NCBI GenBank assembly: GCA_907165065.1
Contig: OU015523.1
Span: forward strand, 23,897,834-23,961,833
Length of the DNA stretch: 64,000 bases
Direction of reading: 5' to 3'
Source: Caprimulgus europaeus
Taxonomy: Eukaryota; Chordata; Aves; Caprimulgiformes; Caprimulgidae
A model generated the notes under the pieces. The model had not been told where the DNA came from. It saw nothing but the letters and a program-made list of their open reading frames with translations, and did not search any database. The first letter of the stretch is position 1, and each line of letters begins with the position of its first letter. A program made the position numbers and the translations under genes. Of the stretch, positions 61,131-64,000 are shown one piece after another.

Positions 61131-61961
61131 TCACATGACTTTTTCCACCCAGCAGCAAATGTTTTACAAAGACAATTCCACATTTCTGAGGCAGATGCAC
61201 AAAACATCATCATCTCCTGACCTTACTGTCAGCAGCAATCCAGTGGCCTTGCAACAGGGGTCAACCCCCGTGGTCTTGGACCCCTAGAACTGTGGCAAAT
61301 GGATATAACACACATCTCAGAATTTGGTAGATTTAAATATGTACATGTTTCTGTCGATACCTGGTCTCATGCTACATGGGCCACAGCACACACAGGAGAA
61401 TCTAGTAAGCACTTGCAACATCATTTACCTGCAACATTTGCAGCACTTGGTGTTCCCCGCGAAATAAAACCAGACAATGGATATGGATACATAGCCCAAA
61501 CTACAAGACGTTTTTTAACCTTGCATTGCATTTAACACAGTACTGGAACATTGCACTTCCTCACAGGACAAGCTTTGGTTGAACGTACTCATCAAACATT
61601 AAAACACCTGTTGCAAAAACAAAAAAAAGGGGAATCAGGCTTAACACCTCATGAAAGACTTAGCAAAGAGTTGTATGTATTAAATTACCTAAGATTACCC
61701 CAAGGAGAACTGCACCCTCCAATGGTGGCACATGGCAAAGGCCTATCAGAAGGATTGGACAATATAAAAAGAGGCCAAGCCAAAGTATGGGTAAAAAATG
61801 GTGTCACTGGACATTGGAAGGGTCCCAGAGAACCGGTAACTCGGGGAAGGGGCTATGCTTGTGTCCTTACAGATTTCGGAACACGACAGGTTCCGGTGAA
61901 GTGGATACGCCCCTGGTTGGAAGACAAGCAAGAGGCACAAAAGAAAGATGATCCGTCTTGA
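61131..61961 (+). pseudogene. ERV pol: integrase remnant
   Basis: The N-terminal zinc-binding region begins near 61131 (SHDFFHPAANVL, with His residues). The Cys pair is half lost: a TGA at 61218-61220 lies three codons before the surviving Cys. The catalytic core reads WQMDITHI near 61290 (first Asp), KPDNGYGY near 61473 (second Asp) and ALVERTHQTLKHLL near 61570 (Glu), with one TAA at 61533-61535 in the same frame. The C-terminal DNA-binding part (VWVKNGVTGHWKGP to VKWIRPWL) closes at TGA 61961. All three DDE residues survive. Integrase inserts viral DNA into chromosomes and makes the 6-base target duplication seen at this locus. Confidence 0.92.
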
Positions 61962-62340
61962 GCTTATAGATATTACTGCATTAAGGTTTTTTGGTAATTG
62001 ATGTTGTTTCAGGACCCTGGGCTGTAGTACCTAAACGGAACATGTAGGTAACTTTTGCTAATATAATGAAAAAAGAATCACCTTGTCTTTCACTGGCTAC
62101 ACCCAGGGTTCCTTTTAGAACCTGTCTTATAAGAGTGCCTTTGTATAACTTTAAAAGCTTTTTAGGATATGTAAGTATTGATAGCATTATCACATTTAAT
62201 GAAACACAAATTTAGCAGCTATATAATCAGACATAACCAAATAACAATTTTAAGCACTATAAAAATACTATGCTAGCTTTTAGATCTGTTTTTATAATCT
62301 CCCATTTAAACATATCTTATAGAACCACAACAACACTCGA
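61962..62340 (+). other. Degraded stretch between integrase and env TM
   Basis: Only about 380 bases lie between the end of pol and the TM region. A complete env SU would need over 1 kb, so most of SU and any splice acceptor region are deleted. I recognise nothing in the remainder. Confidence 0.5.
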
Positions 62341-62985
62341 CATAAGAGAAGTGTTTCTTATTTTGATGAAAATTGTAATGATCAGACACAGTTTTGGGAC
62401 TCTGCTGCCATGATCCTAACTGCGTTGTTGTCCCCTAACATTGCAGCAGGAAAAGCATTAGGAGATGTGAAAAAAGCTAGGTTGTTGGATAGTTAAGCAA
62501 ACAAATCACATGTCACAAATTCTCACATAGATGTTAGTAGACACTGATAGTATTAGACATGCAACATTGTAAAATAGAACAATAATTGATTTTTATTTGT
62601 TAGCACAAGGAACATGTTTGTGAGGAATCTGAAGGTATCTGCTGCATGATTCTATCAGACCACTCAGAATTAATTCATATGGTCATTAAAAGGTTAAAAA
62701 AAATGTCAAACAGTTGAGGGTAAATAGTTATGATTGGTTAAGCAAGTGGTTTTTACAAGAATGGATCTCTTCACTATTAAAGTCAGGATTTAAGATGCTA
62801 TTCGTAATTTTGGTAATCCTTTTATTAGTGCCTTGTTTGCTATTGTGTCTGCAAAGGGCCCTGCAGAAGATGGTGAACAACGTCTTTTTGGTACAAAAAC
62901 AAAAAGGGGGAATTGTTGGAGCTTTAAGAGGCAAAGCTGCAGGCGGCTTTGGCTTTGGGCAATTAAGTTCTGACTTGAAGTGAAA
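62341..62985 (+). pseudogene. ERV env: transmembrane (TM) subunit remnant
   Basis: Starts near a basic HKRS site (62341) resembling the end of a furin cleavage motif, followed by 51 open codons that end in TAA 62494. Further on, in another frame, a CX6CC motif occurs (Cys codon at 62619, Cys-Cys at 62640-62645), the disulfide signature of gamma-type TM subunits. A frameshift in an A run near 62698-62704 leads to the membrane-proximal segment and a hydrophobic anchor (LFVILVILLLVPCLLLCL, near 62798) with a short cytoplasmic tail that reads into the LTR. TM normally mediates membrane fusion. With SU missing and frames broken, it cannot function. Confidence 0.85.
62895..62912 (+). promoter_or_regulatory. 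ERV polypurine tract
   Basis: A purine-rich AAAAACAAAAAGGGGGAA run lies immediately before the TG of the 3' LTR, the expected site of plus-strand DNA priming. Confidence 0.85.
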
Positions 62986-63258
62986 AAATAGATTCATGAG
63001 AAAGAATGCAAGAAAAACAAGATAAGAAAACTTCTTATGTAACTAGTCAGAAGTAAAAAGAATGCCTTATGAACAGGTGGATTTATCCAATCAAGTATTG
63101 TAACAAGGCGTATGAACAGAAGCTTTTAGCCAATGAAGAGTTGTTTATGAGTGTGTTAGCAGCTTAAGAGTATGTAAGTGATCGTGTAATCAATAACAGT
63201 CTCCAGTAGAATTCACATTGAATCACGTGTGGAGTCCATGGGTGAATCCCTCTAGGCA
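62914..63258 (+). mobile_element. ERV 3' LTR, 345 bp
   Basis: Begins TGTTGGAGC just after the polypurine tract and ends AGGCA before the right target duplication. Its size and TGTTGG start resemble the short ERVK-like solo LTR at 12688. The promoter and polyadenylation signals are less clear than in the solo LTRs; an ATCAATAAC near 63190 may be a degraded signal. No matching 5' LTR is seen. Confidence 0.82.
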
Positions 63259-63264
63259 GTTAAT
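63259..63264. repeat. Right target-site duplication of the ERV
   Basis: GTTAAT, matching the left GTCAAT except for one transition. CR1-H resumes directly after it. Confidence 0.75.
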
Positions 63265-64000
63265 GGGGCAGAGTCTAGTTGGACACCTGTGTCCAGTGGA
63301 GTCCCTCAAGGGTCAGTACTAGGACCAATATAATTCAATATATTCATCAATGACCTGGATGAGAGAATAGAGTGCACTGTCAGCAAGTTTGTTGATGACA
63401 CAAAACTGGGAGGAGTGGCTGACACAACAGAAGGCTGTGCTGCCGTCCAGTGAGACTTAGACAAGCTGGAGAGCTGGGCAGAGAAAAACTTAATGAAATA
63501 TAATAAAGGTAAGTGTAGGGTGTTGTATCTGGGCAGGAAAAACCTCAGATTCCAGTATAGGTTGGGAGATGATCTATTAGAGAGCAGTGCAGAGGAAAGT
63601 GATCTGGGAGTCCTGGTGGATAGCAGGATGACCATGAGCCACCACTGTGCCCTTATGGCCAGGAAGGCCAATAGTATCCAGGGGTGCATTAGAAGGGGTG
63701 TGGTTAGTAGGACAAGAGAGGTTCTCCTCCCCCTCAACTCTGTCCTGGTGAGGCCACATCTGGAATTCTGTGTCCAGTTCTGGGCCCCACAGTTCAAGAA
63801 GGACAGCGAACTGCTTGAGAGAGTCCAGCACAGAGCCACCAAGATGATTAAGGGAGTGAAACATCTCCCTTATGAGGAAAGGTGGAGGGAGCTGGGTCTC
63901 TTTAGCTTGGAGAAGAGGACACTGAGGGGTGGCTTTATTAATGTTTATAAATATGTAAAGGGTGAATGTCAGGAGGATGGATTCAGGCTCTTCTCAGTGA
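63265..64000 (+). pseudogene. CR1-H ORF2, right part (RT motif C to C-terminal region)
   Basis: Continues the CR1 text from [13 protein letters not shown] sequence near 63299, through the motif C region near 63388 (FVDDTKL, one Ala-to-Val change but both Asp kept), toward the C-terminal domain, and is cut by the window end. In-frame stops near 63453 and 63456 and other changes exceed those in CR1-C and CR1-D. Confidence 0.88.

Larger units (their letters stand above)
59040..63258 (+). mobile_element. Class II-like ERV remnant nested in CR1-H
   Basis: About 4.2 kb in the same orientation as CR1-H. In order: an unassigned 5' segment with poly(A)/(GA)n, RT, RNase H, integrase, a short SU-less gap, env TM, a polypurine tract and a 3' LTR. 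No 5' LTR, primer-binding site, gag or protease was recognised. The pol features (LPSP motif, YMDD, integrase with DDE residues) fit alpha/betaretrovirus-like (ERVK) elements. Multiple stops and frameshifts show it is long dead. Confidence 0.9.
58155..64000 (+). mobile_element. CR1 LINE (CR1-H), interrupted by an ERV and cut by the window end
   Basis: Left part 58155-59039 begins inside ORF2 (equivalent to CR1-C near 28598). Right part 63265-64000 resumes at the next base of the same CR1 text. Between them lies the ERV remnant (59040-63258) with its target duplication. The right part carries more differences, including stops (TGA and TAG near 63453-63458), and continues beyond the window. CR1-H is close to CR1-C and CR1-D but lacks their shared frameshift. 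Confidence 0.93.

Noticed and set aside
1..64000. CRISPR arrays, bacterial operons, rRNA or tRNA genes
   Set aside because: No spaced direct repeats, cloverleaf candidates or rRNA text were seen, and the DNA is clearly vertebrate repeat-rich sequence.

Overview
This window looks like avian nuclear DNA. It is AT-rich, has no prokaryotic gene organisation, and is packed with CR1 LINEs carrying the CR1 3' signature (a tail of ATTCTGTG-type octamers). It also holds endogenous-retrovirus LTRs of types I recognise from bird genomes. The species cannot be named. By the coordinates called here, CR1 covers about 15 kb and LTR/ERV sequence about 8 kb. That is high for a bird and suggests either a CR1-rich lineage or a TE-rich locus. 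No complete host gene is visible.

Layout. 1-3.8 kb: AT-rich unique DNA with a (GTATTT)n microsatellite. 3.8-5.5 kb: minus-strand CR1 lacking both ends (CR1-A). 5.75-6.45 kb: ERVL-like solo LTR with a large ATT array. 8.67-9.8 kb: 1.15-kb LTR with internal tandem repeats. 10.36-14.35 kb: near-complete decayed CR1 (CR1-B), split by a 363-bp minus-strand ERVK-like solo LTR with a perfect 6-bp TSD. 14.4-22.8 kb: mostly unique. 22.78-23.37 kb: second copy of the ERVL-like LTR with a 5-bp TSD. 26.03-30.53 kb: full-length CR1 (CR1-C) with open ORF1 and broken ORF2. 30.7-33.3 kb: two diverged copies of an unassigned repeat flanking a 447-bp ERVK-like solo LTR. 34.3-35.75 kb: CR1-E with an internal deletion and filler. 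35.75-54.3 kb: mostly unique AT-rich DNA with a CR1 3' fragment (42 kb) and a third ERVK-like solo LTR (48.3-48.7 kb). 54.30-54.34 kb: the best host-gene signal, a possible 45-nt cassette exon. 55.98-57.46 kb: young CR1-D. 58.16-64 kb: CR1-H, interrupted by a 4.2-kb class II-like ERV remnant with pol (RT, RNase H, integrase), env TM and 3' LTR.

The elements act as layered insertions, not as a cooperating set of genes. LTR elements landed inside older CR1 copies, and target-site duplications date the order. CR1-C and CR1-D share a frameshift, which implies it was inherited from their source element. The possible novelty lies in the 45-nt exon candidate, the ERV that lacks a 5' LTR and gag yet keeps near-matching target duplications, the CR1 ORF1 that stays open but has lost apparent esterase residues, and the unassigned repeat pair at 31-33 kb.
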